A stretch of DNA of 64,000 bases from Rhizobium anhuiense (GTDB taxonomy: Bacteria; Pseudomonadota; Alphaproteobacteria; Rhizobiales; Rhizobiaceae): the NCBI RefSeq assembly GCF_003985145.1, contig NZ_ML133521.1:124001-188000 (forward strand), in the 5' to 3' direction. Shown one piece after another: positions 44,946 through 54,218 of this stretch. The notes beneath the pieces are model-generated. The model saw only the letters and a list, made by a program, of their open reading frames with translations, did no database searches and was not told where the DNA came from. The first letter of the stretch is position 1, and every line of letters begins with the position of its first letter. A program made the translations under genes and the position numbers.

Positions 44946-46184
44946 TCAGTTTGGCCCGTTCGCCGGGTCGTGTGGGCCAAGCGGCAGCACGACACGCACC
45001 ACGGTGCCGCGATTGTTGTGGCCAGGCCCGGTGGTGAAGCGCGCCGAAATCAGCCGCGCCCGGGTCTTCATATTGTCGATGCCGCCGCCGATCCGTCCCC
45101 GCGCCTTGGCGAGCCCGGTTCCGTCGTCAAAGATTTCGATCGACAGCCGTTCGTCGTCGGCCTCGAGCCGCACCGTGACGGTGAGCGGAGCGGCATGGCG
45201 CACCGCATTGTTGATCGCTTCCTGGGCGATGCGAAACAGCGCGACGCTGACGGTCGGCTCCAGTCGTTCCAACGCGCCGTGGGTCTCGTCGACGAGGCCC
45301 CATTCGATGGCCGATCCGGTGTCGCGGGTCGACCGGTCGAGATGATGCTCGATCGCCTGGGCGAGGCCGAAGAGCTGGAGCACGGAGGGTTTCGCCTGCT
45401 CGATGATCTGCCGCAGATCCTGCATGCAATGCTGGAGTGAACGGGAAACGGGCTCCAGTGCCTCGGACGCCACTTCGCCGTTGCGCGACAGCCGATCGAT
45501 CCGCCGGGCAAGCCGCGTCAGGTCGGCAAGCGTCTGGTCGTGCAGGTCCATGCCGATGCGCTGGCGTTCCTGCTCCAGGGCTTCGGTAAGCTTCAGCGCA
45601 CCTTGCCGCAATCCCTCCTCGCGGGCGCGGGCTTCGGCCTCGACGATGGCCGAGCGTTGCGCCTGCTCGGCCGCCTGCAGCGCGAAGAAATAGGGCGTCA
45701 GCAGGTCGGCGATGATGCGGGCGCGTTCAATATCCTCCATCGTATAGACGCCCGCCCGGTGCGACGAACAGGACAGTGCCGCGATGATCGTGCCCTGCAC
45801 CTTCATCGGCACATGCAGGCGGCTCCTCAGCGATTGTTCGACGATCGGCCGCTTGAACGCACCCTCGAAGTGGAAACGCGGATCCGTCATGGCGTCGTCC
45901 GCCAGCAGAAAGTCCACCTCGCCCCGGAGCAGCGAGCGGATGGGGCTGTTGACGACGGGCGCGCCGGCCAGATCGCCCCAGGCGGTCTCGATCCCCGTCT
46001 CGTAGGCCGTGTGGTAATTGCCGCCCTCCAGCAGCACGCAGACATCGAGATGGTCGTGCGGGATGATATGGGCGACCTCGGCTGCGACGGAACGGATGGC
46101 CGAGCGGAAATCGAGCTGGCCCGCGAGCAGCCGGGAAATGCCGAGATAGTGGTCGAACATGGCTGCGGGTGAAAGATGCAGCAT
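44946..46184 (-). CDS. GAF-domain sensor histidine kinase (NarX/DegS-like, HisKA_3)
   Basis: This 412-residue cytoplasmic kinase has no membrane segments. A GAF domain fills about residues 15-170, a coiled coil follows, and a HisKA_3 domain has the phospho-acceptor His near 216 in IGMDLHDQTLADL. The C-terminal ATPase domain carries AQEAINNAVRHA and DGTGLAKARGRIGGG. It pairs with the response regulator 14 bp downstream. As it has no periplasmic sensor, it probably senses an intracellular signal through the GAF domain. Confidence 0.9.
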   Translation of the reverse strand: MLHLSPAAMFDHYLGISRLLAGQLDFRSAIRSVAAEVAHIIPHDHLDVCVLLEGGNYHTAYETGIETAWGDLAGAPVVNSPIRSLLRGEVDFLLADDAMTDPRFHFEGAFKRPIVEQSLRSRLHVPMKVQGTIIAALSCSSHRAGVYTMEDIERARIIADLLTPYFFALQAAEQAQRSAIVEAEARAREEGLRQGALKLTEALEQERQRIGMDLHDQTLADLTRLARRIDRLSRNGEVASEALEPVSRSLQHCMQDLRQIIEQAKPSVLQLFGLAQAIEHHLDRSTRDTGSAIEWGLVDETHGALERLEPTVSVALFRIAQEAINNAVRHAAPLTVTVRLEADDERLSIEIFDDGTGLAKARGRIGGGIDNMKTRARLISARFTTGPGHNNRGTVVRVVLPLGPHDPANGPN

Positions 46185-46268
46185 CGTCAGTTCCTCCCCG
46201 AGATGCCAGCAGGCTCCTCAACCCGCCGCGATCCCTTCCCAGTAAGCGCCCGCGGAAGGGCCGCCGTC

Positions 46269-46304
46269 TTGCGTAAACCCGCAGCTTGTTGCGCAAAACC
46301 CGCA
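46269..46304. promoter_or_regulatory. Imperfect tandem repeat in the divergent kinase/sugar-operon region
   Basis: TTGCGTAAACCCGCA (46269-46283) and TTGCGCAAAACCCGCA (46289-46304) are near-identical direct repeats offset by 20 bp, two helical turns. They lie just before a TTGACA (46319-46324) that could be a -35 element of the sugar operon. They are a good candidate site for the NarL-type regulator. Confidence 0.55.
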
Positions 46305-46464
46305 AACGACTTGCCGCCTTGACACTGTACAGGCCGATCGATCTCCCGCATCCTGCCCTTACTGAGAGGAGGAAGCTCAGTGCAAGAACAATTTTCACTC
46401 GGGCCCGATTGGGCCGGCAGGAGTGAAGCGATCCGCCGCCGGCGCGATCATCAGGGAGGAAGAC

Positions 46465-47481
46465 ATGACAATCCGCAAGATGTTTCTGGCATCGGCCGCT
46501 ATTGCTTGCGCCGCGATGCCCGTTTCCGCCTTTGCCGACACGTCGGCCAAGAAAATCGCCCTTTCCAACAACTATGCCGGCAACTCGTGGCGCCAGGCCA
46601 TGCTGACGAGTTGGGGCAAGGTGACGGGCGAGGCCGTGAAGGCCGGTACCGTTGCCGCAGCCGACCCCTTCACCACTGCCGAGAACCAGGCGACGGAGCA
46701 GGCCGCGCAGATCCAGAACATGATCCTGCAGGGCTATGACGCCATCGTGCTGAACGCCGCCTCGCCGACGGCGCTGAACGGTGCGGTCAAGGAAGCCTGC
46801 GACGCCGGCATCACCGTCGTTTCCTTCGACGGCATCGTGACCGAACCCTGCGCCTGGCGCATCGCCGTCAACTTCAAGGAAATGGGCCGCAGCGAAGTCG
46901 AGTACCTGTCGAAGAAGATTCCGGACGGCGGCAACCTGCTCGAGATCCGCGGCCTTGCCGGTGTCTTCGTCGACGACGAGATCTCGGCCGGCATTCACGA
47001 GGGCGTCAAGCAGTTCCCGCAGTTCAAGATTGTTGGCTCCGTTCACGGCGACTGGGCGCAGGACGTGGCGCAGAAGGCTGTTGCCGGCATTCTGCCGAGC
47101 CTGCCCGACATCGCCGGCGTGGTGACGCAGGGCGGCGACGGTTATGGCGCCGCACAGGCGATTGCCGCGACCGATCGGAAGATGCCGATCATCATCATGG
47201 GCAACCGCGAAGACGAGCTGAAATGGTGGAAGGAGCAGAAGGACGCGAAGGGCTACGAGACCATGTCCGTGTCGATCGCACCCGGCGTCTCGACGCTCGC
47301 ATTCTGGGTGGCGCAGCAGATCCTCGACGGCAAAGAGGTGAAGAAGGACCTCGTCGTGCCCTTCCTGCGCATCGACCAGGACAATCTCGAAACCAACCTC
47401 GCCAATACCCAGGCCGGCGGCGTCGCCAATGTGGAATACACGCAGGCGGACGCAATCAAGGTCATCGAGTCGGCAAAGTAA
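46465..47481 (+). CDS. Ribose-type sugar ABC transporter substrate-binding protein
   Basis: This 338-residue periplasmic protein of the Peripla_BP_4 (RbsB-like) family has a Sec signal peptide with cleavage after SAFA near residue 24. Family blocks are ALSNNYAGNSWRQAM, AAQIQNMILQGYDAIVLNAA and VVTQGGDGYGAAQAI. The ATG at 46465 follows AGGGAGGAAG. It opens a five-gene operon ending in an SMP-30 lactonase, so the ligand is probably an aldose oxidised or hydrolysed through a lactone. Confidence 0.88.
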   Translation: MTIRKMFLASAAIACAAMPVSAFADTSAKKIALSNNYAGNSWRQAMLTSWGKVTGEAVKAGTVAAADPFTTAENQATEQAAQIQNMILQGYDAIVLNAASPTALNGAVKEACDAGITVVSFDGIVTEPCAWRIAVNFKEMGRSEVEYLSKKIPDGGNLLEIRGLAGVFVDDEISAGIHEGVKQFPQFKIVGSVHGDWAQDVAQKAVAGILPSLPDIAGVVTQGGDGYGAAQAIAATDRKMPIIIMGNREDELKWWKEQKDAKGYETMSVSIAPGVSTLAFWVAQQILDGKEVKKDLVVPFLRIDQDNLETNLANTQAGGVANVEYTQADAIKVIESAK

Positions 47482-47494
47482 ATCTCCCGACGAC

Positions 47495-47524
47495 TGCCGC
47501 GCGGCCGCAATTGGCCGCGCGGCA
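47495..47524 (+). terminator. Strong hairpin between sugar binding-protein and ATPase genes
   Basis: TGCCGCGCGGCC and GGCCGCGCGGCA form a perfect 12-bp stem around a 6-nt loop, followed by TTCTTTG. It begins 14 bp after the binding-protein stop and lies inside the operon. Confidence 0.75.
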
Positions 47525-47541
47525 TTCTTTGCGAAGCAGGC

Positions 47542-49005
47542 ATGGCGGGCAGCATGGATGAGGTTTTGAAGGCGGTGATCGCCGTCGAGGGCGCCAAGGT
47601 GAGCTTCGGCGCGGTCAGGGCACTCGACGGCGTGACCCTCCGCGTCATGCCGGGCGAATGCGTCGGGCTGGTGGGACACAATGGCGCCGGCAAGTCCACC
47701 ATCGTCAGCGTGATCAACGGCGGCCTCACGCCGCAAGAAGGAAGCGTGGCGAGCGACGGCGAGCGGCTGGAGCGCTACGGTATCAACGCGGCGCGTGCCC
47801 GCGGCGTACGCTGCGTCTTCCAGGAGCTATCGCTCTGCCCAAACCTTTCGATCGTCGAGAACACGCGTATCATGCATCGCCATCTCGGCGGCTTCGGCTG
47901 GCGCAGGCGCGCCGCAGAGATCATCGAGAAAAGCCTCGATGCCGTCTTTCCCCGCCACGGCATCGACAGCAGCCGGACTGTGGGCGATCTTTCGATCGCC
48001 GAGCGGCAGATGGTCGAGATATCAATGGCCTTTTCCGACGCCGGCATTGCGCCGCGTCTGGTGATCCTCGACGAACCCACTTCGTCGCTCGATGCAAGCC
48101 TTGCCCGGCAGATGCTCGATCATGTCCGCCGCTTCATCGCCACGGGCGGGTCCGTCATCTTCATCTCGCATATCCTGCACGAGATCCTCGAAACCTCCGA
48201 TCGCATCGTCGTCATGAAGGACGGCCGTGTCGTCGCCGAGCGCCCGGCGCAGGGCTTCGACCATCACGGCCTGGTGGAAGCGATGGGCACCGTTGCGAAG
48301 GAGGAGACCAAGCAGCGCTCGGCGCGCGAACACTCCACCGCCCCGCTCATTCTGTCCCATCAGGCGAAAGGCCTGCCCTTTGCGGCGCGCAAGGGTGAGA
48401 TCATCGGACTGGCGGGTCTGGCCGGCCACGGGCAGACCGAGCTGCTGCTCGCCCTGCATGCCGCCCAATCCGGCAATTGGCTGCCGGAGCGCGATCCGCT
48501 CGTCACCTTCGTCGCCGGCGATCGACGCCTCAACGGCGTCTTCGAGCTGTGGAGCATCCTGCGCAATTTCTCCATCGCCTCGCTCGGTGACCTCTCCCGG
48601 CGCGGCCTCATCCGCGCGGGCGAAGAGGAGACGAAGGGCGCTGACTGGAAGCGGCGGATCGAGATCCGCACGCCCGATATGGACAATCGCATCCTGTCGC
48701 TTTCCGGCGGCAACCAGCAGAAGGTGCTCTTTGCCCGGGCGTTGGCGACACGCGCGCCTGTCGTCTTGATGGACGATCCGATGCGCGGCGTCGACGTCGG
48801 CACCAAGCAGGAGGTCTACGCGATCATCCGCGAGGAAGCGGCGCATGGCCGGACCTTCATCTGGTACTCGACCGAAATGGACGAGGTCCGCCTCTGCGAC
48901 CGTGTCTATGTCTTCCGCGAAGGCCGCATCACGGCCGAACTTGCCGGCGACGCCGTCAACGAGAAGAATATCATCGCCGCCTCCTTCGAAGGGGTCGCCG
49001 CATGA
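47542..49005 (+). CDS. Ribose-type sugar ABC transporter ATP-binding protein (double domain)
   Basis: This 487-residue RbsA/MglA-like protein has two ATPase domains. The first has Walker A GHNGAGKST near residue 47 and an atypical signature LSIAERQMVEISMAFS. The second has signature LSGGNQQKVLFARAL and a degenerate Walker A (GLAGHGQTE). Its stop overlaps the next permease start by four bases. ATG at 47542 or 47554 could be the start. The length is close to RbsA. Confidence 0.9.
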   Translation: MAGSMDEVLKAVIAVEGAKVSFGAVRALDGVTLRVMPGECVGLVGHNGAGKSTIVSVINGGLTPQEGSVASDGERLERYGINAARARGVRCVFQELSLCPNLSIVENTRIMHRHLGGFGWRRRAAEIIEKSLDAVFPRHGIDSSRTVGDLSIAERQMVEISMAFSDAGIAPRLVILDEPTSSLDASLARQMLDHVRRFIATGGSVIFISHILHEILETSDRIVVMKDGRVVAERPAQGFDHHGLVEAMGTVAKEETKQRSAREHSTAPLILSHQAKGLPFAARKGEIIGLAGLAGHGQTELLLALHAAQSGNWLPERDPLVTFVAGDRRLNGVFELWSILRNFSIASLGDLSRRGLIRAGEEETKGADWKRRIEIRTPDMDNRILSLSGGNQQKVLFARALATRAPVVLMDDPMRGVDVGTKQEVYAIIREEAAHGRTFIWYSTEMDEVRLCDRVYVFREGRITAELAGDAVNEKNIIAASFEGVAA

Positions 49006-49949
49006 CGGTCCGGCTGTCGTCCGACGCGATGCGTCTTGCCATTCCCGCCTTGTCGCTGACGCTGCTGCTTGCCGCCGTCTTCTGGCTGCAGCCGCGCGCC
49101 ATGAGCTATGTCGGACTCAACCTGCTGTTCAACCTGGCTGTGCCGATCGCGCTGGCGACGATCGCCCAGATGATCGTGATGGCGGTGAACGATCTCGATC
49201 TCTCGATGGGCACATTCGTCAGCTTCGTCGCCTGCGTCACCGCAACCTTTTTGCGGGATGCTCCCGTGACCGGCGTGCTGATCCTTGCCGGGGCGATCGC
49301 AACCTATGCGGCCCTTGGCGTCGTCATCTATCTGCGCGACCTGCCCTCCATCGTCGTGACCCTCGGCATGAGCTTCGTCTGGGGCGGCCTTGCCGTATTA
49401 CTGCTGCCGGCGCCGGGCGGGCAGGCGCCCGATTGGGTACGCTGGCTGATGACCGTCAAGCCGCCGCTGGCGCCGATGGCGATCGTCGCCAGCATCGTCA
49501 TCGCCGTGGTTGCCCATCTCCTCGTCATGCGCTCCTCGCTCGGCGTGCTGATGCGCGGCATCGGCGGCAACCAGCGCTCGGTCGAGCGCGCCGGCTGGTC
49601 GATCGTCGCGGCGCGCGCCGCCGCCTATGGCCTTGCCGGACTCTTCGCTGTGCTCGCCGGCATAGCCCTCGTCGGCCTGACCACCTCGGCCGATGCCAAT
49701 ATCGCGCTGCGCTACACGCTGCTGTCGATCGCCGGCGTGATCCTCGGCGGCGGCGAGTTCATCGGCGGCCGCGTCTCCCCGATCGGCGCCGTCATCGGCG
49801 CGCTGACGCTGACGCTCGCCGGCTCGTTCCTGTCCTTCCTGCGGATCTCGCCGGACTGGCAGATCGGGGCGCAGGGCGCAATCCTGATCATCGTGCTTGG
49901 ACTTCGTCTGATGTTGAACCGCCTGGAAAAGCGGGAGAAGCGCCGATGA
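49002..49949 (+). CDS. Ribose-type sugar ABC transporter permease (first)
   Basis: This 315-residue RbsC-type BPD_transp_2 permease has about nine membrane segments. AVNDLDLSMGTFVSFVA matches the conserved GGIDLSVGS region of the family. It overlaps the ATPase gene and the next permease gene by four bases each. Two different permeases in one operon suggest a heterodimeric channel. Confidence 0.9.
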   Translation: MTVRLSSDAMRLAIPALSLTLLLAAVFWLQPRAMSYVGLNLLFNLAVPIALATIAQMIVMAVNDLDLSMGTFVSFVACVTATFLRDAPVTGVLILAGAIATYAALGVVIYLRDLPSIVVTLGMSFVWGGLAVLLLPAPGGQAPDWVRWLMTVKPPLAPMAIVASIVIAVVAHLLVMRSSLGVLMRGIGGNQRSVERAGWSIVAARAAAYGLAGLFAVLAGIALVGLTTSADANIALRYTLLSIAGVILGGGEFIGGRVSPIGAVIGALTLTLAGSFLSFLRISPDWQIGAQGAILIIVLGLRLMLNRLEKREKRR

Positions 49950-50896
49950 CCCCTCTCCTTCGCCTCTTTCGCAAACCGTGGATCTGGTCGTGGCTTGCCG
50001 CCTTCATCGTCTGGTTCCTGACGATCATGGTGACGCTCGGCGCCAGCACGCTCGGCCTGTCGCAGGCAGCCCTCACCTTCGCGGCCTTCTCGGTCATCGT
50101 CGGCATCGGCCAGATGTTCGTCATCACGCTCGGCCCCGGCAATATCGACCTCTCGGTTCCCGCCACCATGACGCTTGCCGGCACGGTGGCGCTGAAGCTG
50201 ATGAATGTCGAAAACGGCATGATCCTGCCCGGTCTTCTCGTCGCCATCGTCATCGGCCTCGTGGTCGGCCTCGGCAACTATGCGCTCATCAAGGCGCTGC
50301 GCATTCCGCCGATCATCGCCACGCTGTCCATGAGCTTCATCGTGCAGTCCGCCGCGATCTGGACGAACCGGGGACTGCGCATCAAGCCGCCGAGCATGCT
50401 GGCGGAATTCACCACGTCGCACACGCTCGGCGTGCCGAATGTGGCGATCGTCGCACTCCTCATCTCGCTGCTGGCCTGGTTCCTGCTCGAGAAGACCATC
50501 TATGGGCGCTGGATCTCGGCGATCGGCCAGAGCATGCCGGCAGCCCGCATGGCCGGCATTCCGGTCGACGGCACGCGTTTCGTCACCTACCTCTTCTGCG
50601 CCGTTCTTGCCTCGGTCGCGGGCTATCTGCTGGCGTGCTTTTCCGGCGGCGCGGCGCTCAACATGGGCTCGGAATATCTCTTGATGTCGATCGCCGTCGT
50701 CGTGATCGGCGGCACGGCGGTCGCCGGCGGCGATTCCAACGTGCCGGGGATCTGGGGCGCATCGCTCTTCATGTTCCTGGTCGTCTCCATGCTCAACACC
50801 TACGGGCTCGGCGCAGGCATCCGCCTGATCATGACCGGCCTCATCATCATCAGCGTCATCATGCTCGCCGGCGGCCGCCGGGCCGGCATGCGATAA
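49946..50896 (+). CDS. Ribose-type sugar ABC transporter permease (second)
   Basis: This 316-residue RbsC-type permease has about nine membrane segments. The family motif appears as LGPGNIDLSVPATM and the late GGTAVAGGDSNVPG block is typical. The start at 49946 forms an ATGA overlap with the preceding gene; longer in-frame readings are out-of-frame with the true genes upstream. The lactonase follows 14 bp later. Confidence 0.9.
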   Translation: MTPLLRLFRKPWIWSWLAAFIVWFLTIMVTLGASTLGLSQAALTFAAFSVIVGIGQMFVITLGPGNIDLSVPATMTLAGTVALKLMNVENGMILPGLLVAIVIGLVVGLGNYALIKALRIPPIIATLSMSFIVQSAAIWTNRGLRIKPPSMLAEFTTSHTLGVPNVAIVALLISLLAWFLLEKTIYGRWISAIGQSMPAARMAGIPVDGTRFVTYLFCAVLASVAGYLLACFSGGAALNMGSEYLLMSIAVVVIGGTAVAGGDSNVPGIWGASLFMFLVVSMLNTYGLGAGIRLIMTGLIIISVIMLAGGRRAGMR

Positions 50897-50910
50897 TTGG
50901 GAAGACCGCC

Positions 50911-51825
50911 ATGGCCGAGGCCAGCATCTACGAAATTCACGACCCGCGCTTCCGGCAGTTGATCGTCACGAGCGCCGGCCTCGACGAACTCTATTCCGGC
51001 TGCCGCTGGGCGGAGGGGCCTGTCTGGTTCAACGACGCGAACCAGCTCTTATGGAGCGATATTCCCAACCAGCGCATGCTGCGATGGACGCCGGAGAGCG
51101 GCATCTCCGTCTATCGCCAACCCTCCAACTTCACCAACGGCCATACACGCGACCGGCAGGGACGGCTGATTTCCTGTGAACATGGGACGCGCCGCGTCAC
51201 CCGCACCGAGGTCGACGGCTCGATCACCGTGCTCGCCGATCGTTTCGAGGGCGCCAGGCTCAATTCGCCGAACGACGTGGTGGTGAAATCGGACGGCTCG
51301 ATCTGGTTCACCGATCCCACCTACGGCATCATGTCGGACTATGAAGGCTATCGCGCCGTGCCGGAGCAGCCGACCCGCAACGTCTACCGGCTCGACCCGG
51401 CGACCGGCGCGCTTTCCGCCGTCGTCACCGATTTTACCCAGCCGAACGGCCTTGCCTTCTCGCCCGACGAGACCATTCTCTACGTCGCGGATTCGGCAGC
51501 CAGCCACGACGAAAACCTGCCGCGCCACATCCGCGCCTTCGACGTGGTCGACGGCGCAAGCCTCGCCAACGGCCGCGTCTTCTGCCAGATCGACACCGGC
51601 ATCCCGGACGGCATCCGCACCGATATGAACGGGAACCTCTGGTCGAGTGCCGCCGATGGCGTCCATTGCTTCGACCCCGCAGGCAAACTGATCGGCAAGA
51701 TCCGCATCCCCCAAACCGTCGCCAACCTCACCTTCGGCGGGCCGAGACGCAACCGGCTGTTTATTGCGGCAACACGGTCTGTTTATGCGGTGTACGTTGC
51801 TGTGAGTGGGGCTCAGATGCCGTGA
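50911..51825 (+). CDS. SMP-30/gluconolactonase family lactonase
   Basis: This 304-residue six-bladed beta-propeller enzyme shows the metal-site residues of the family: E in CRWAEGPVWF, N in LNSPNDVVVKSDG and IWFTDPTYG, and D in FSPDETILYVADS. The family hydrolyses sugar lactones to aldonic acids. No signal peptide is seen, so it is cytoplasmic. As last gene of a sugar-uptake operon it probably opens the lactone formed after oxidation of the imported sugar. Confidence 0.9.
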   Translation: MAEASIYEIHDPRFRQLIVTSAGLDELYSGCRWAEGPVWFNDANQLLWSDIPNQRMLRWTPESGISVYRQPSNFTNGHTRDRQGRLISCEHGTRRVTRTEVDGSITVLADRFEGARLNSPNDVVVKSDGSIWFTDPTYGIMSDYEGYRAVPEQPTRNVYRLDPATGALSAVVTDFTQPNGLAFSPDETILYVADSAASHDENLPRHIRAFDVVDGASLANGRVFCQIDTGIPDGIRTDMNGNLWSSAADGVHCFDPAGKLIGKIRIPQTVANLTFGGPRRNRLFIAATRSVYAVYVAVSGAQMP

Positions 51826-51829
51826 GGGT

Positions 51830-51873
51830 TTGGCCTTGGCCGGATTCGAACCGCGGACCCTCAGTGACGACGC
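51830..51873 (-). other. tRNA 3'-end-like fragment
   Basis: On the minus strand the sequence CCGCGGTTCGAATCCGG resembles the T-arm and T-loop of a bacterial tRNA, followed by CCAAGGCCA like an acceptor 3' end. No D-arm, anticodon arm or matching 5' acceptor strand is found in the next 80 bases, so it is not a working tRNA gene. It may be a scar of integration at a tRNA or chance similarity. Confidence 0.3.
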
Positions 51874-51938
51874 TCGCGGCTAGCCAGTTCTTTGTTTTAG
51901 GCTACTATCTTATCTCTAACCTGACCAGCATATGACGA

Positions 51939-51962
51939 GGCCTCAGGCGATCGCCCGAGGCC
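51939..51962 (-). terminator. Terminator-like hairpin after htpG
   Basis: A 24-nt near-palindrome with centre GCGATCGC lies 17 bp after the htpG stop. On the minus-strand transcript all 12 pairs form, one of them G-U; on the plus strand that pair becomes A-C. It therefore suits htpG best. No long T-run follows. Confidence 0.6.
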
Positions 51963-51978
51963 CGATAATATCAGGCGA

Positions 51979-53871
51979 CTATGTGTTCTGCGCCATCGCC
52001 AATGCGAAAAGCCTGGCTTGTCTCTCAGCAAACGCGCGCGGGTTTGTTGGCCTGTCGCCGTCCAAGATTCGCGCTTCATCGAGGAGAAGCCAGGCAGCAT
52101 CTTCCCGAAAGGCCTGGTCTTTCATCGCGGCGATGGCCTTCACCAGACTACTCTGCGCATTGACCTCGAGGACCGGTTTCGATGCGGTCTGTAGCCTGCC
52201 TGCCCCCTGGAGTATTTTCTCGAGTTGTCGATCCGGGCCATGTTCAGAGGCGACAAGGCAAACCGCACTCTCGGTCAATCGGCCAGAGACGCGGACATCG
52301 GCGACTTCCTGCCCAAGGAACCCTCGAGCAAAGTCGATAAACGCGGCAACTTCCGGAGAGGCTTCATGCTTGTCGCCGCCGCCCTCATCGTTGCCAGCTA
52401 TGTCGTCCAGATCGGACAGGCCCTGCGTGATCGATTTGAACGGCTTGCCTTCAAAGTCCCGGGCATTTGTCGTCCAGAAGCTATCGACGGAATCTGTGAG
52501 CAGGAGGACTTCGATCCCCTTGGCGCGGAAGCCTTCGAGCTGTGGCGATGCATTCAGTTGATCAAGGGAAAGGCCCGTGATGTAGTAGATCGCCGATTGC
52601 CCCTCTTTCATGTCACGCAGGTAGTCGGCCAGACTGCGCGTTGCCTCGTTCGACGCGGTGCTGCGGAAACGAGACAGCTTGAGCAGCTGGGAGCGGCGTT
52701 CAAAATCGTCGTAGATCCCCTCCTTGACGATTGCCCCAAATAGATCCCAGAATTTACCGAACGTCTCGGCATCACCCTCGCCCATCTTTTCCAGCGCCGT
52801 CAGCACGCGACTGGTGACACCTTTGCGGATGGCGGCAAGGATCGGGCTATCCTGGATCATCTCGCGCGAGATGTTCAGCGGCAGATCCGACGTATCGACG
52901 ATACCTCGCACGAAACGCAGATAGCGTGGCAGCAACTCTGCTTCATCGGTGATGAAGACGCGCTTCACGTAGAGTTTCATGCGACCGTGACGATCTGCAT
53001 CGAAAAGATCGAACGGCTGCGAGCCGGGTATAAAGGCAAGCGCCGTATATTCATGGCGGCCCTCGGCGCGGAAATGGATATTGGTCAGCGGCTCGTCGTA
53101 CTGGCCGGATACACCGCGATAAAAATCGTCGTAATCCTGCTTTGATATCTCGCTCTTGGGCTTGGTCCACAGCGCCGCACCATCGGTGACTTGAGAAGCC
53201 TCGGCACCTTCCTTCTCCGCGAGGCGGATGGGAACCGGCACATGGCCGGACTGGTCGCGGATGATCTTTTCGACCGTCCATTTGCTGGTATATTTTTTTG
53301 CGTCGTCCATCAGATGCAGCACGACACGCGTTCCCGTGACGGGCGCTTCGCTGAGGTCAACAGCCACGATCTCATAGCTGCCCTTGCCATCGGACGACCA
53401 TTTCCAGGCTTGCTCCTCCCCGGCGCGCCGGGAGATTACATCGACCTTGTCGGCAACCATGAACGAAGAATAGAAACCAACGCCGAACTGGCCGATCAAT
53501 TCGGCTTTCTCCCCCGCTTTGGCCGCCTCCAGCCGCTCCATGAAAGCGCGAGTTCCAGACCGCGCGATCGTGCCGAGCGCGTCGATCATCTCGTCGCGGC
53601 TCATTCCGATGCCATTATCCTCGACGACAAGGGTCGAAGCCTCATCATTGAGCGTGACCCGAATTTCCGGCTGAGCTCCATCTGTCGAGAGCTGCGGCCG
53701 GGAAATCGACTCGTAACGCAGCTTTTCGCAGGCGTCCGCCGCGTTGGAAATCAGCTCTCGGAGGAAGACGTCCTTGTCCGAATAAACCGAGTGCACCATC
53801 ATGTGCAGCAGCCGGCTGACATCAGCTTCGAATGCATGTTGTTCAGGCTGCCGTTCTTGTACCGTGGTCAT
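51979..53871 (-). CDS. htpG: Chaperone HtpG (Hsp90)
   Basis: This 630-residue bacterial Hsp90 has the usual length. The N-terminal GHKL ATPase carries ELISNAADACEKLRYES, VEDNGIGMSRDEM and GQFGVGFYSSFMV. The middle domain has the conserved IDTSDLPLNISREM-like block (VDTSDLPLNISREMIQ) and the arginine finger region. The C-terminal domain gives dimerisation. It folds client proteins under heat and other stress. An RpoH-type promoter lies 33-61 bp upstream of the ATG, and GGGGATT serves as ribosome site. Confidence 0.96.
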   Translation of the reverse strand: MTTVQERQPEQHAFEADVSRLLHMMVHSVYSDKDVFLRELISNAADACEKLRYESISRPQLSTDGAQPEIRVTLNDEASTLVVEDNGIGMSRDEMIDALGTIARSGTRAFMERLEAAKAGEKAELIGQFGVGFYSSFMVADKVDVISRRAGEEQAWKWSSDGKGSYEIVAVDLSEAPVTGTRVVLHLMDDAKKYTSKWTVEKIIRDQSGHVPVPIRLAEKEGAEASQVTDGAALWTKPKSEISKQDYDDFYRGVSGQYDEPLTNIHFRAEGRHEYTALAFIPGSQPFDLFDADRHGRMKLYVKRVFITDEAELLPRYLRFVRGIVDTSDLPLNISREMIQDSPILAAIRKGVTSRVLTALEKMGEGDAETFGKFWDLFGAIVKEGIYDDFERRSQLLKLSRFRSTASNEATRSLADYLRDMKEGQSAIYYITGLSLDQLNASPQLEGFRAKGIEVLLLTDSVDSFWTTNARDFEGKPFKSITQGLSDLDDIAGNDEGGGDKHEASPEVAAFIDFARGFLGQEVADVRVSGRLTESAVCLVASEHGPDRQLEKILQGAGRLQTASKPVLEVNAQSSLVKAIAAMKDQAFREDAAWLLLDEARILDGDRPTNPRAFAERQARLFALAMAQNT

Positions 53872-54218
53872 CGATAATCCCCATTTCGCAGAAACCGGGC
53901 GTCAGATGGTTTCCGTGCCGGTAAATGTCAAGCGGTGGCGGCGGGTAACATTATCGGTCGCCAGCGATGGCCTATCCTGCACCGTGAACCTACCAGTTCG
54001 CGCCGTTGCGCAATGGCGCGCGAGACCCGCGAGCGCTCTACCTTGACATCTTCGCTCTTGAAGAGATTCGAACTGTGGCAGCAGATCGCCGCGCAATTGG
54101 TCCATTCGATCAACTGAAGGGCCGATCACCCCAAAACCAAGACGCAAGGCTGGATGGTACCGGAACCGAACCGCGCCCGTCAAATGACGGACGCGGCTCA
54201 GCGGGAGGCGCCGGAGGA
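53872..54218. other. Intergenic region upstream of htpG
   Basis: This 347-bp gap lies between the htpG start and the stop of the sucrose-operon ATPase, both on the minus strand. Its htpG-proximal end holds the RpoH promoter at 53904-53932. In 53933-54218 I recognise no gene, repeat or terminator. Confidence 0.6.
53904..53932 (-). promoter_or_regulatory. RpoH (sigma-32) heat-shock promoter of htpG
   Basis: On the minus strand CTTGAC-N17-CCATCT closely matches the rhizobial RpoH consensus CTTGAA-N17-CCANAT. The expected start lies near 53897, giving a leader of about 26 nt to the htpG ATG at 53871. Position, spacing and gene identity agree. Confidence 0.8.

Noticed and set aside
45727..47736. 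Open frame of 669 codons antisense to the sugar binding-protein gene and across the kinase start
   Set aside because: It overlaps genes with clear domains on both sides and has no recognisable domain or ribosome site.
53902..54183. Small open frame of 93 codons upstream of htpG on the minus strand
   Set aside because: It covers the htpG promoter region and has no ribosome site or family resemblance.
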